Shown piece after piece: positions 1-8,400 of a stretch of 17,490 nt of DNA (positions within the stretch are counted from its first letter, which is position 1; every line of letters begins with the position of its first letter). The notes under the pieces are model-generated. The model was not told the DNA's origin and did not search any database. It was given only the letters and a program-made list of their open reading frames with translations. The translations under genes and the position numbers were made by a program. The DNA is from Clostridium sp. (lineage in GTDB: Bacteria > Bacillota > Clostridia > Acetivibrionales > Acetivibrionaceae): contig DUVG01000062.1 of assembly GCA_012841175.1 (NCBI GenBank), positions 1 to 17,490 on the forward strand, written 5' to 3'.

Positions 1-118
1 GTGTTGGTGTCTCTTCTGGATCCTCTGGTGTTGGTGTCGGTGTTTCCTCTGGATCCGGTGTTGGTGTCTCTTCTGGATCCTCTGGTGTTGGTGTTGGTGT
101 TTCTTCTGGTTTTAGCAA
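1..118. repeat. Tandem repeat with a 57-bp period coding for Pro/Thr/Glu linker
   Basis: Bases 1-37 and 58-94 are identical, giving a 57-bp period (19 codons). Shorter GGTGTTGGTGT units recur inside each period. The repeat lies in frame in the truncated secreted gene, so copy-number changes would only lengthen or shorten the linker. The array probably continues past the left edge. Confidence 0.8.
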
Positions 119-1141
119 CTCTCCACTATATCTTCTCTTTCCAAGCTGATCAAGCACTTCTTTTTTAAAGTAGTATATCTCCATATCATCATGACGGTTT
201 ATAGTGGCACTTAAATATCCGAATAATCCATCTATATCTTTTATTCCTCTTCTTTTGAATATATCAAAAAATCCAACAACTCTGTCAAAACTATTCTTAA
301 TCTGTGGAAGCAGATTTGTCTTTATTTCAATTTTGTATGGATCTACAGCATCATCACGTACAGATGGTGTTAATGAAATAGAACTCATAATATCAATCAT
401 ACAAAAAATGAAATTTATTCCAAAATCATTTTCACTATCTCCTGTTATCTCACTATTAAAATCAGCAGCTATTCTTCTAAAACCTGATACATCAAGGTCA
501 AAGTCAATTGCTTGAAAATATCTTAGGAAATAAATAATTTCTTCTCTACGTTCCACTGAATAATTTGCTAATTTATTAAGAGCTTCCCCTATTTCTTCTT
601 TTGATAAAGTAGATAGTTTTTCGCTTAGAAGTACAGCAAATGTCATATAGTTGTCTTTTGTTAATTCTTTTAAATATGTATCTAGCTCTGCAAGATATTC
701 AGCAAATAATTCTTTTCTTTCTTCTAATGACAAGAAAATTGATTCTTTCATAAGTTTTTCAATTGGGTCCACTATTCTATTACGTATAAACTGTTTGAGA
801 TCTTCAATTGTTAAATCAAATGAAGGATCTGTTAGTAGAACCTCTCTCAAAAACTTAAATAAATCGTCATTGTCTGTTAACTTTAGTACTAGTTCGCCTT
901 TTTCACGCAATGATAAATTTTTTACTTCGTTTCTAAACCTGTCTAAATCTTGTTGTGTCAATTCATTAAGTAGGTCTAATCTTTCGCTTTCTGAAAGACT
1001 AATGGCTTTTTTAATTAATTCCTCTAAAGTATAATCCTCATACTTAGCAAATGCACCCCCAGCCATAATTCCTACAATTAGTGTAATTACAGTAATACAA
1101 GAAAGAATGCGTTGAAACGTTTTCATAAGGTTTTTTTTCAT
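1..1141 (-). CDS. Secreted protein of unknown function with Pro/Thr/Glu repeat tail (partial, C-terminus off the left edge)
   Basis: I read this frame on the minus strand from an ATG at 1141 to the window edge (380 codons, no stop). A strong G-rich ribosome binding site (AGGGGGGG) lies just upstream. The N-terminus is a classical signal peptide: basic residues, a hydrophobic stretch at about 12-28, then an A-F-A cleavage site near residue 32. The body, residues 33 to about 335, is charged and helix-rich (for example SLSESERLDLLNELTQQDL), with repeated L-S-x-x-E-[KR] stretches near 48, 75, 140 and 175. From about residue 345 it becomes a linker of Pro, Thr, Glu and Asp (EETPTPTPEDP type). Such linkers usually join an exported domain to a wall-binding, anchoring or catalytic domain, which here would lie outside the window. 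I recognise no family. Export is well supported; function is unknown. Confidence 0.85.
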   Translation of the reverse strand, partial: MKKNLMKTFQRILSCITVITLIVGIMAGGAFAKYEDYTLEELIKKAISLSESERLDLLNELTQQDLDRFRNEVKNLSLREKGELVLKLTDNDDLFKFLREVLLTDPSFDLTIEDLKQFIRNRIVDPIEKLMKESIFLSLEERKELFAEYLAELDTYLKELTKDNYMTFAVLLSEKLSTLSKEEIGEALNKLANYSVERREEIIYFLRYFQAIDFDLDVSGFRRIAADFNSEITGDSENDFGINFIFCMIDIMSSISLTPSVRDDAVDPYKIEIKTNLLPQIKNSFDRVVGFFDIFKRRGIKDIDGLFGYLSATINRHDDMEIYYFKKEVLDQLGKRRYSGELLKPEETPTPTPEDPEETPTPDPEETPTPTPEDPEETPT

Positions 1142-1184
1142 TATTGCCCCCCCTAATTTTTAATCCTTATTATTTTTAAAACTA

Positions 1185-1213
1185 CAAAAACTCAGTTGGG
1201 AATTGAGTTTTTG
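1185..1213 (-). terminator. Hairpin, probable terminator of the HIT gene (or leader hairpin of the secreted gene)
   Basis: CAAAAACTCA (1185-1194) and TGAGTTTTTG (1204-1213) form a perfect 10-bp stem. It can be extended inward by a G-T wobble and two A-T pairs, leaving a GGG loop. Read on the minus strand the stem ends in a T run. It lies about 145 nt after the HIT stop, and also within the likely 5' leader of the secreted gene. Confidence 0.55.
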
Positions 1214-1300
1214 CATTTTAATTACACAGATAGCACAACATATTTTTTGTATTTTTTTAAGACAGATGATATACATAAATCCGAAATACAGCTTAATAAA

Positions 1301-1329
1301 ATACTATCACAATTTACATTATATTGCAA
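1301..1329 (-). promoter_or_regulatory. Probable sigma-A promoter of the secreted-protein gene
   Basis: On the minus strand TTGCAA (1324-1329) is followed after 17 bases by TAGTAT (1301-1306). A transcript from here would have a leader of roughly 150 nt that includes the hairpin at 1185-1213. Chance matches are common in AT-rich DNA. Confidence 0.35.
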
Positions 1330-1356
1330 TATAATTGCCTAAAATAAATAAGTTTT

Positions 1357-1701
1357 TTATATTAATTTTTCCCCCATTTCCATACCACCTATAAGGTGAT
1401 AATGCAAGTGGAAAACTGTCTGTCCCCCATCTTTGCCAACGTTTGTAATAAGCCTATAACCTTTCTGGGAAATCCCCAATTCATCAGCAACCTTATTTGC
1501 TGCTAAATGAACATCAACAAGTATCTGCCCATTATCTTTATTTATATCTTTTACATTTTCAATATGTTCTTTGGGAATGATTAATACATGAACTGGAGCT
1601 ACTGGATTGATATCTTTTATAGCTATTACCTTATCATTTTCAAGATAAATAGTCGAAGGTATTTCTTTTTTTACAATTTTACAAAAAATGCACTCGCCCA
1701 T
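1357..1701 (-). CDS. HIT (histidine triad) family protein, HINT-like nucleotide hydrolase
   Basis: This 114-residue protein has the usual length and layout of the HINT branch of the HIT superfamily. These are cytoplasmic nucleotide-binding enzymes that hydrolyse phosphoramidates such as AMP-lysine or AMP-N-acyl conjugates. The histidine triad is H98-L-H100-Y-H102 followed by LIGG. The N-terminal CIFC pair (C4, C7) is the partial zinc site often seen in bacterial members, and the VHVLIIPKEHI strand (37-47) is also typical. The ATG at 1701 has GAGGAG upstream. The gene appears single: a full-consensus promoter lies at 1893-1921 and a probable terminator at 1185-1213. Family assignment is firm; the physiological substrate is unknown. 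Confidence 0.95.
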   Translation of the reverse strand: MGECIFCKIVKKEIPSTIYLENDKVIAIKDINPVAPVHVLIIPKEHIENVKDINKDNGQILVDVHLAANKVADELGISQKGYRLITNVGKDGGQTVFHLHYHLIGGMEMGEKLI

Positions 1702-1824
1702 TTTTAATATTCTCCTCTTTATGTAGATATCTTTTATATATGATAAAAATAGTTTGATTTACATAGCTACTTTACTAAAATATTTTACCTTTTCAACTAT
1801 ATTAAGTGCTTATAAAATTAATTT

Positions 1825-1855
1825 AAAGGAAGTTTAATATACAAAAACTCCCTTT
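1825..1855 (-). other. Hairpin in the 5' leader of the HIT gene
   Basis: AAAGGAAGTTT (1825-1835) and AAACTCCCTTT (1845-1855) pair over 11 bp with one G-T wobble around a 9-nt loop. The arm of a second inverted repeat (AGTTTAA near 1831-1837 with TTAAACT near 1857-1863) overlaps it, so two mutually exclusive folds are possible. I recognise no known riboswitch class or T-box signature. Confidence 0.4.
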
Positions 1856-1892
1856 TTTAAACTTAGCTTAGGTATAAGATTCCACTAAGTAA

Positions 1893-1921
1893 ATTATATA
1901 AAAGTATTTATTGGATGTCAA
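1893..1921 (-). promoter_or_regulatory. Full-consensus sigma-A promoter for the HIT gene
   Basis: On the minus strand TTGACA (1916-1921) and TATAAT (1893-1898) are separated by exactly 17 bases, a perfect match to consensus at both boxes. It lies just past the stop of the AI-2E transporter gene. Transcription should start near 1886, leaving about 185 nt of leader before the HIT start codon. Confidence 0.8.
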
Positions 1922-1924
1922 GAA

Positions 1925-2974
1925 CTAAACAATTGCTTCTATCCATCTTTTTGTTATCACTTTTAATACAGCAGCTATAGGTACGGAAATCAACATTCCA
2001 ATGATGCCAAAGAACTCTCCCCCTATGAGCACTACAAGTATTGTTGTCACTGGATGAAGCCCTACTCTGCCTTCAATTATTTTAGGGGAAATAAAAATAT
2101 TTTCTATCTGTTGTATTATTAGAACAATAATTGCTGTCCATAAAGCTTTCAAAGGCGAATCAATAAGTGCAACTGCAATTGCAGGTATTGCCCCTATTAC
2201 AGGCCCAAAATATGGTATTATGTTCAAAACCCCAGCTATCATACCTAATATTAAGGGATATTTTAATTTGATAATAAAAAACCCTATAGTTATCATTATA
2301 CCAACAATTAAAGCAGTTAACACCTGACCTTGAATAAAATTAGAAAGAACCACATTTATTTCTCTACAACAGCCAATAACACCATTTCTCCATTTTCTTG
2401 GTATTAAAGACAACCCCCCCTCCCTAAAACTTTTGGCATCTTTAATTAAATAATAGGCTATTATCATTGCGATTATCAAATCCAAAGCAGCAGTTGCAGT
2501 TTTTGCAATCCCCCAAAGATAATTTTTTAACGTATCCATAGCCACTCTTTCCACAAAATAAGTACCATTGTTTATCTCTTTAAATATTGATTCTTTTATA
2601 TCTGGAGGCCATTTGCTTGTCTTTATATTTTTTATAAAAACGTTAAATTTATCTCTAAATTCCATAGCTATATCTGGAAGCACATTCATCAATTCTTTTG
2701 TGTTATTTATCAAATGGGGAAGAATAAATATAATTGCTGCTGTAATAACGCCGCTGCTTACAAAATATATAATTAGAATAGACCAAGTTCTAGATATTTT
2801 TTTTCCTTCTAGCCATAAAACTAAAGGATAGATCAAGTAAGCAATCACTACAGCAAAAAATATAGGTGTCATTATCTTCAATAATTTTACCCTATATTTA
2901 TATCCAATGTATAGAAATAATAAAAAAGCTATTGCAAATAAAATGTATACAAATATTTTTCGTTTAGAAGACAT
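1925..2974 (-). CDS. AI-2E family transporter (PF01594), polytopic membrane protein
   Basis: This is a member of the AI-2E/YtxH-unrelated exporter-like family PF01594. Characterised members range from autoinducer-2 exporters to Na+ or Li+/H+ antiporters, so the substrate is not predictable. About eight hydrophobic segments are visible. Two or three lie in the first 90 residues, followed by a charged extracytoplasmic stretch to about residue 150, then a C-terminal block of about five. Family hallmarks are NFIQGQVLTALIVGI, NIIPYFGPVIGA and, near the end, GRVGLHPVTTILVVLIGG. An in-frame GTG at 2995 would add seven residues but has no ribosome binding site. The ATG at 2974 has AGGAG 13 nt upstream, within that extension, so I prefer it (349 residues). 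Family assignment is firm; the start is likely but not certain. Confidence 0.9.
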   Translation of the reverse strand: MSSKRKIFVYILFAIAFLLFLYIGYKYRVKLLKIMTPIFFAVVIAYLIYPLVLWLEGKKISRTWSILIIYFVSSGVITAAIIFILPHLINNTKELMNVLPDIAMEFRDKFNVFIKNIKTSKWPPDIKESIFKEINNGTYFVERVAMDTLKNYLWGIAKTATAALDLIIAMIIAYYLIKDAKSFREGGLSLIPRKWRNGVIGCCREINVVLSNFIQGQVLTALIVGIMITIGFFIIKLKYPLILGMIAGVLNIIPYFGPVIGAIPAIAVALIDSPLKALWTAIIVLIIQQIENIFISPKIIEGRVGLHPVTTILVVLIGGEFFGIIGMLISVPIAAVLKVITKRWIEAIV

Positions 2975-3032
2975 TCTGTTGAAAACTCTCCTCACTTTGA
3001 ATCTTTTTAATTTACTCTGCCCTAAGAATAGT

Positions 3033-3058
3033 TAAAGACTGGATTTCTCCAGTCTTTA
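3033..3058 (-). terminator. Hairpin ending the PRC-barrel/YtxH-like unit
   Basis: TAAAGACTGGA (3033-3043) and TCCAGTCTTTA (3048-3058) form a perfect 11-bp stem with a TTTC loop, 18 nt past the stop of the small gene. The following minus-strand bases are not a clean T run, so termination may be partial and some transcription may continue into the AI-2E gene. Confidence 0.6.
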
Positions 3059-3075
3059 CAAGGATTTAAGAGTAT

Positions 3076-3255
3076 TTATCGAAATAAATCAATCACGTCT
3101 CCAATAATGGAGCCGGATTTTCTCATAAGCTCAGCACCGGTTTTTTTCATTTTTCTTCTTGACCTTCCATTCATCATATCTGAATTTACCACCATACTTA
3201 CAGATGCTCCTATAATGCTTCCCATAATTAGACCTCTGGTAAAACCGTTTCTCAT
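3076..3255 (-). CDS. Small YtxH-like protein, 59 residues
   Basis: I read a 59-codon frame from an ATG at 3255 to a TAA at 3076-3078. Its ribosome binding site is excellent (AGAGGTGAT, spacing about 6). The product begins MRNGFTRGLIMGSIIGASVS, a short glycine-rich membrane-like segment (residues 7-23). A basic stretch with SRRKMKK follows, then a predicted amphipathic tail ending DVIDLFR. This layout resembles the short YtxH-type proteins common in Firmicutes, which are linked to envelope or stress roles without a defined mechanism. It starts 27 nt after the PRC-barrel gene, so the two are probably cotranscribed. That it is a real gene is well supported; the family call rests on general resemblance. 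Confidence 0.8.
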   Translation of the reverse strand: MRNGFTRGLIMGSIIGASVSMVVNSDMMNGRSRRKMKKTGAELMRKSGSIIGDVIDLFR

Positions 3256-3282
3256 GTAATCACCTCTCTTTTGTAATATTCC

Positions 3283-3816
3283 CTATGTTTTGTTAATTAT
3301 TCCTTTTATACCTTTGCCTTTTTCCATCATTTCTTCAACGGCTGATCTTTCAACTAAAATATTTTCTTTTCCAAACTCCACTTTACCCAGTAAAGGCAGT
3401 AGATTTCTACCCTTTACAATATCTTGTATTAATCCATCGGATACTTCTACCCCATCCAATGTATTTTTTTCAAAATCAAACAAAATATCTTTAACTACTC
3501 CAATATCCTCTCCATATTTAGTATATATCTTAAAGCCAATTATTGTGCCTTTCTTTTTTATACCAAGCTTGTCCTTTACTTTTTTAAAAGGAATTACTTT
3601 TTCTTCATTTTCAATTATCATTGCATCTTTGCCTAAGTTTATGACATGTTCTTTTAGCACTATCTTTTTTTTGATTTCGCAGCTATTCTTCTCAATTTCA
3701 AAAGCTGCAATCTTTTTGTTTTCGGGACAAAAAATGATATCTTTTATAATACCTATTTTTTTCCCACTAACAGCACATATAACTGGCAAACCTATAACCT
3801 CACTGTATTTTACCAC
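3283..3816 (-). CDS. Double PRC-barrel domain protein
   Basis: The 177 residues contain two copies of the PRC-barrel fold. The first runs from about 3 to 80 (SEVIGLPVICAVSGKKIGII, then KDIIF). The second runs from about 89 to 160 (GFKIYTKYGEDIGVVKDILFDF, then LDGVEVSDG). The phrase G-x-x-[IV]-G-x-[IV]-K-D-I-[IL]-F occurs in both halves. PRC barrels occur in photosynthetic reaction centre subunit H, RimM and many small bacterial proteins of unknown role, often stress- or sporulation-associated. There is no signal peptide or membrane segment, so it should be cytoplasmic. The start is GTG at 3816 with GAGAGGTGA close upstream. It leads a two-gene unit with the YtxH-like gene. Confidence 0.88.
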   Translation of the reverse strand: MVKYSEVIGLPVICAVSGKKIGIIKDIIFCPENKKIAAFEIEKNSCEIKKKIVLKEHVINLGKDAMIIENEEKVIPFKKVKDKLGIKKKGTIIGFKIYTKYGEDIGVVKDILFDFEKNTLDGVEVSDGLIQDIVKGRNLLPLLGKVEFGKENILVERSAVEEMMEKGKGIKGIINKT

Positions 3817-3904
3817 TTGTCACCTCTCAAATAATATAATTTTTTTCAAACAATATTTATATTTATTATTTCAATAATATTTAAAATAATACGTATCTTA
3901 CTGT

Positions 3905-3933
3905 TTGACTTAAATTACATATTCGTATAGAAT
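3905..3933 (+). promoter_or_regulatory. Sigma-A promoter of the DUF1015 gene
   Basis: TTGACT (3905-3910) and TAGAAT (3928-3933) are 17 bases apart, differing from consensus by one base in each box. They lie about 60 nt before the start codon, in the divergent gap between the PRC-barrel and DUF1015 genes. Confidence 0.7.
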
Positions 3934-3995
3934 TTATTCGTTATATAATTTAATATATAATTTAAAAAATAGATATTTGTGAGGCAGGTGTAAAA

Positions 3996-5375
3996 ATGTT
4001 AAATTCTAGAATTTATAGTGAAAAAATTGGTGTTCTTGTACCAGAAATATTGTTGCCAAAAGCAGGCACAGATATGAAAGCATGGTCAGTAGTTGCATGT
4101 GATCAATATACTTCTGAACCTGAGTATTGGTTGGAAGTTGAGAAAAAAGCCCAGGGAAAACCTTCAACTTTTTATTTAACATTCCCTGAAGTCTATCTCG
4201 AAGATGACGATAGTGAAGATAGAATAAAGAAAATAAATGATGCTATGAAGGAATATATTGACAAAAATATTTTAACATCTCATGGCTCTTGCATGATTTT
4301 TGTTGATAGAAAAACATCCCATACAGAATCTAGAAAAGGTCTTGTTTTAGCAATAGATCTTGAAAAATATGACTACAATAAAGGATCTCAAACTCTTGTA
4401 AGGGCTACTGAGGGCACAGTTATAGATCGTCTTCCTCCAAGAATAAAAATCAGAAAAAATGCTTCTTTAGAGCTTCCTCATGTAATGGTTCTTATTGATG
4501 ACCCTGAAAAAACCGTAATAGAACCCCTTGCAGAAAAAGTAGGTGATTTTGAAAAAGTATATGATTTTGAACTCATGGCATCTGGCGGGCATATAAAAGG
4601 ATATAAAATTGATGATGAAAAAGTTCTTTCAAACATCATCAGCGCTTTAGAAAAACTTTCAGACCCTTCTGCTTTTAAATCTAAATATCAGGTTGGGGAT
4701 GATAAAGGGCTTCTTCTTTTTGCTGTTGGTGATGGAAACCACTCCTTAGCATCTGCTAAAGGTCATTGGGAAATTATAAAAAAGAATTTATCAGAACATG
4801 AACTTAAAAACCATCCAGCTAGATTTGCTTTGGTTGAACTATCTAATGTACATGATGAAGGTATAACTTTTGAGCCTATTCACAGAGTTGTATTTAATAT
4901 TGATACCAAAGACATTTTTGACAGTATGAAGAAGTTTTTTGATAATTCAGAAATTGCTTTTGAAAAGTTTGACTCTTTAGATATGGTTAATAAAAAAATT
5001 GAAGAATCTTCCCAAAATCCTTCAGTTCATACTTTTGGATTTGTTACATCTGAAGGATATGGTGTAATTGAAGTGAAAAACCCTAGTTATAACATAGAAA
5101 CAGGAACTCTTCAACATTTTTTAGATAATTATATTGAACAAAATGAAAAAGCTAAAATTGATTATATACATGGGGAAGATGTTGTAACAAAACTTGGTTC
5201 CCAAGAGGGCAATATAGGCTTTTATCTGCCTTCAATGAATAAAAATGATTTGTTTAAGACAGTGATATTAGAAGGTGTTCTACCTAGAAAATCATTTTCC
5301 ATGGGAGAAGCAGAAGAAAAAAGGTTTTACCTAGAATGTCGCCAAATAGTACAGAGGTTAGAAGATAGAGATTAA
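3996..5375 (+). CDS. DUF1015 family protein (PF06245), function unknown
   Basis: At 459 residues this has the usual length of the DUF1015 family (COG4198). Its hallmarks are AWSVVACDQYTSEPEYW (29-45), RATEGTVIDRLPPR (136-149), the glycine- and histidine-rich FAVGDGNHSLASAKGHW (242-258) and, near the end, LPRKSFSMGEAEEKRFYLECR. No signal peptide or membrane segment is seen. The biochemical role is unproven. In many anaerobes the family lies next to serine biosynthesis genes (serA, serC), but no such neighbour is present here. The ATG at 3996 has GAGGCAGGTG upstream. The gene is a single transcription unit with its own promoter and a strong terminator. Family assignment is firm. Confidence 0.93.
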   Translation: MLNSRIYSEKIGVLVPEILLPKAGTDMKAWSVVACDQYTSEPEYWLEVEKKAQGKPSTFYLTFPEVYLEDDDSEDRIKKINDAMKEYIDKNILTSHGSCMIFVDRKTSHTESRKGLVLAIDLEKYDYNKGSQTLVRATEGTVIDRLPPRIKIRKNASLELPHVMVLIDDPEKTVIEPLAEKVGDFEKVYDFELMASGGHIKGYKIDDEKVLSNIISALEKLSDPSAFKSKYQVGDDKGLLLFAVGDGNHSLASAKGHWEIIKKNLSEHELKNHPARFALVELSNVHDEGITFEPIHRVVFNIDTKDIFDSMKKFFDNSEIAFEKFDSLDMVNKKIEESSQNPSVHTFGFVTSEGYGVIEVKNPSYNIETGTLQHFLDNYIEQNEKAKIDYIHGEDVVTKLGSQEGNIGFYLPSMNKNDLFKTVILEGVLPRKSFSMGEAEEKRFYLECRQIVQRLEDRD

Positions 5376-5380
5376 AAGTT

Positions 5381-5423
5381 AGAAGCTGTCTCACTAAAAA
5401 ATTAGTGGACAGCTTCTTTTTAT
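5381..5423 (+). terminator. Strong Rho-independent terminator of the DUF1015 gene
   Basis: AGAAGCTGTC (5381-5390) pairs with GACAGCTTCT (5408-5417). Inside it CACTAA (5392-5397) pairs with TTAGTG (5402-5407) around an AAAA loop, giving 16 pairs with one bulged T. A T-rich tail follows. On the other strand it may also stop transcripts of the RND gene, which ends at 5487. Confidence 0.88.
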
Positions 5424-5486
5424 ATTGTTTTATTTAATTCTCAATACATTTAATTAATACTTCTTTATATCCTTTTGGATTTATTT

Positions 5487-8400
5487 TTAAGCACCTCTAA
5501 CTTTTTTAACTAAATCATCAAACAACGTGTAGATAACTGGTATTATTAGAAGGGTAAGCAAAGTTGACAGTGCCAGACCAAACATTACTACAGTAGCAAG
5601 TGGGGCCTGTATTTCTGCTCCTTCCCCTACCCCTAATGAAAGAGGTATTAGTCCTAAAATTGTTGTTAAAGTGGTCATAAGTATAGGTCTGAGCCTTGTA
5701 GGGCCTGCTTTTAGTATTGCTTCATCTCTTTCCATACCACTTTCTCTTAGATTGTTTATATAGTCAACAAGAAGGATTGCATTGTTTACCACAATACCCG
5801 AAAGCATTATCACACCTATAAATGATGCTACATTTAAAGTTCTTCCAGTGATAAATAGTCCAAATGCTGCTCCTGAAAAAGCAAGAGGAACTGAAAACAT
5901 TATAATAAAAGGTTGGGAAAGTGACTCAAACTGTGCTGCCATTACCATGTATATCAGTAAAATAGATAACAACAATGCTTTTGCAAGGCTTTCAAAAGAT
6001 TCTACTATTTGTTCATTTTCTCCACCTATATAAGTGTAGTATCCATAAGGTAAATCTAGCTCATTTAATTTTTCCTGTATTTCACTATTTACACTTCCCA
6101 CGTCTCTTCCAAAAAGGTCAGCACTAACGGTAACATATCTAGTTTGATTTCTTCTAGTTATGTTAACAGGGCCTTCTTCTAGTTTTATTTCTACAACCTC
6201 TCCTAAAGGAACATTAACACCCAAAGGACTTAGTACACTTATGTTATTAAGACTTTGATAAGTTTTGCTTATTTCATCAGGAAATTTTAGTCTAACATCA
6301 ATTTCGTCCCCCTCAATTCTATAACGGGTAGCTACCTGTCCTTGAAGGGATGTACTGATTGCAGATGCAACCTGCATAGTTGAAAGTCCATATAAAGAAG
6401 CCTTGTCTCTATTTACATATACTCCAGCTTCAAGTCTTCCTTTAGAAATGCTACTCTCTACCTGTCTGGTTCCTTCAACATTTTCAACAATATCCTTTAC
6501 TTCATCAGCTATTTTGCTTAGTTCATTTAAATCATCTCCGTATATTTGCACTACAATAGGACTTCCCATCATAGCTAGCATATCCATTCCTGCATCCGCA
6601 ACTGTAATATCTGCTCCTGGAATTTTTTCCACTTCATTTCGTACCATTTCCACTATCTCACTTGTACTTTTAGAACGCTTAGAAAGAGGTGCTAATGTAA
6701 CGTCAACGGAGGCACTACTTGATTCTATCCCTAGAGACATAACATTGCTAGAACTTCCTCCCACAGTGGCAAAAACAATTTCAGCTTCAGGGATATTGGC
6801 AATTATTTCTTCAACTTTTTTCACCACTTCATCTGTCTCTTCAATAACAACTCCATCTCCCATATTTATACTTACAGTAAATAGACCCTGATCTGTACCT
6901 GGAATAAATTCTGTTCCTATAAAATAAACTGTGGCAATGCTGGCTGCGGAAATAATAACTGTTAAAATAATGGTAATTAGCCTTGAATTAAGTACACCTT
7001 TTAGCGCCACTCTATAAATGTTGTCTAGTCCATTAATTACTCTATCCCATTTGTCAATTACTTTGAAAAAAACAGGTGTCTTTCCTTCTTTTTTATTTGA
7101 CATATTCAGCATTTTTGAACTTAGCATTGGTACTATAGTCAAAGCAACAGCTAAAGAAGCAAGAAGTGAAAAAGTAACAGTAAGAGCCATTTCTTTAAAA
7201 ACTTCTGCTGCTAGACCTTCTGTAAATACTATAGGAACAAACACAACTACCGTTGTAAGGGTTGATGCAATTATCGCTCCTCCAACTTCTTTTGTTCCAG
7301 TTAGTGCAGCCTCAAATCTGTTCTTTCCTTCTTTTCTATGCCTATATATATTCTCCAATACAACAATAGCGTTATCAACCATCATTCCCACACCCAGGGC
7401 TAGACCACCCATTGAAATCATGTTTAATGTTGTATTTGATATATAGAGTAAAATAAAAGTTGATATAACAGATATTGGAATAGAAATTACAATTACCAAA
7501 GTAGGTCTTATGCTTTTTAGAAACAAAAATAGTATAAGCATAGCCAGTATAGCACCTACAATTCCATTTTCTATAACTCCATTTATGGCTTGCTCAACAA
7601 ATATCCCCTGGTCAAAGGCAAGTTGTATATTTACATCTGCATTTTCCTTAATAATATCATTAATTTCTTTTTTTATACGCTTTGTAACTTCAAGGGTATT
7701 TGCTGTGGCCTCTTTTTGTATTGTAAGACCAATACTGTCTTCACCATCCATTCTGTTTATAGAAGACTTATCTTTATACCCCTCTTCCACCATTGCAATA
7801 TCTCTTATGTAAATAACACTGCCTTGGGGCAAAACTATTGGTATGTTTTCTATTTCTCTAATAGAATTGAATTCTCCCTTGCTCCTGACGTTAAGGTTTC
7901 TGTCACCATGTTCTACAACACCTGATGGCAAGTTGATATTTTCCATTTGAAGGGTACCTGCAACTTGATTAATTGACAATTTGTAGTTTTCCATTTTTGT
8001 CCTATCCATATTGACAGTTATCTCTTTTGTCAATCCACCGCTAAGGCTGATAGATGCTACACCTTCAATTCTCTCTAGGCGATTTTTTATATTATCTTCT
8101 ACAAAGTTTTTAAGCTCTATCTCATTCTTATTTGTAGAGGAAATACCTATTTGAGCTATGGGCAGCATATCAGGATTTATTTTAATAACCATAGGATTTG
8201 ATGCCCCATCAGGTAAAAACTCTTTAATCATATCAATTCTTTCTCTCATGTCTAAAGCAGCAAAATCCATATCCGTTCCATCGTTAAATTCAACAATTAC
8301 AATGGAAGAACCCTCCGATGACTGAGAGCTTACACTTTTCATATTACTAACTGTTGATACAGCACTTTCAATTGGTTTTGTTACAAAGTTTTCTACCTCT

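Noticed and set aside
204..1034. Plus-strand open frames at 204-515 and 651-1034
   Set aside because: They are serine- and leucine-rich mirror frames of the secreted gene on the other strand and lack ribosome binding sites.
1861..1889. Weak inverted repeat ACTTAG / CTAAGT near the HIT transcription start
   Set aside because: Only six pairs with an 18-nt loop; not enough to call a terminator or operator.
3290..3877. Long plus-strand open frame of 195 codons opposite the PRC-barrel gene
   Set aside because: It is the reverse of a well-supported PRC-barrel gene, is Ser/Phe/Ile-biased and has no recognisable domain.
5424..5486. Dedicated terminator for the RND operon
   Set aside because: Only a 4-bp hairpin (ATCC/GGAT) is visible. 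The large hairpin at 5381-5423 is the better candidate for both strands.
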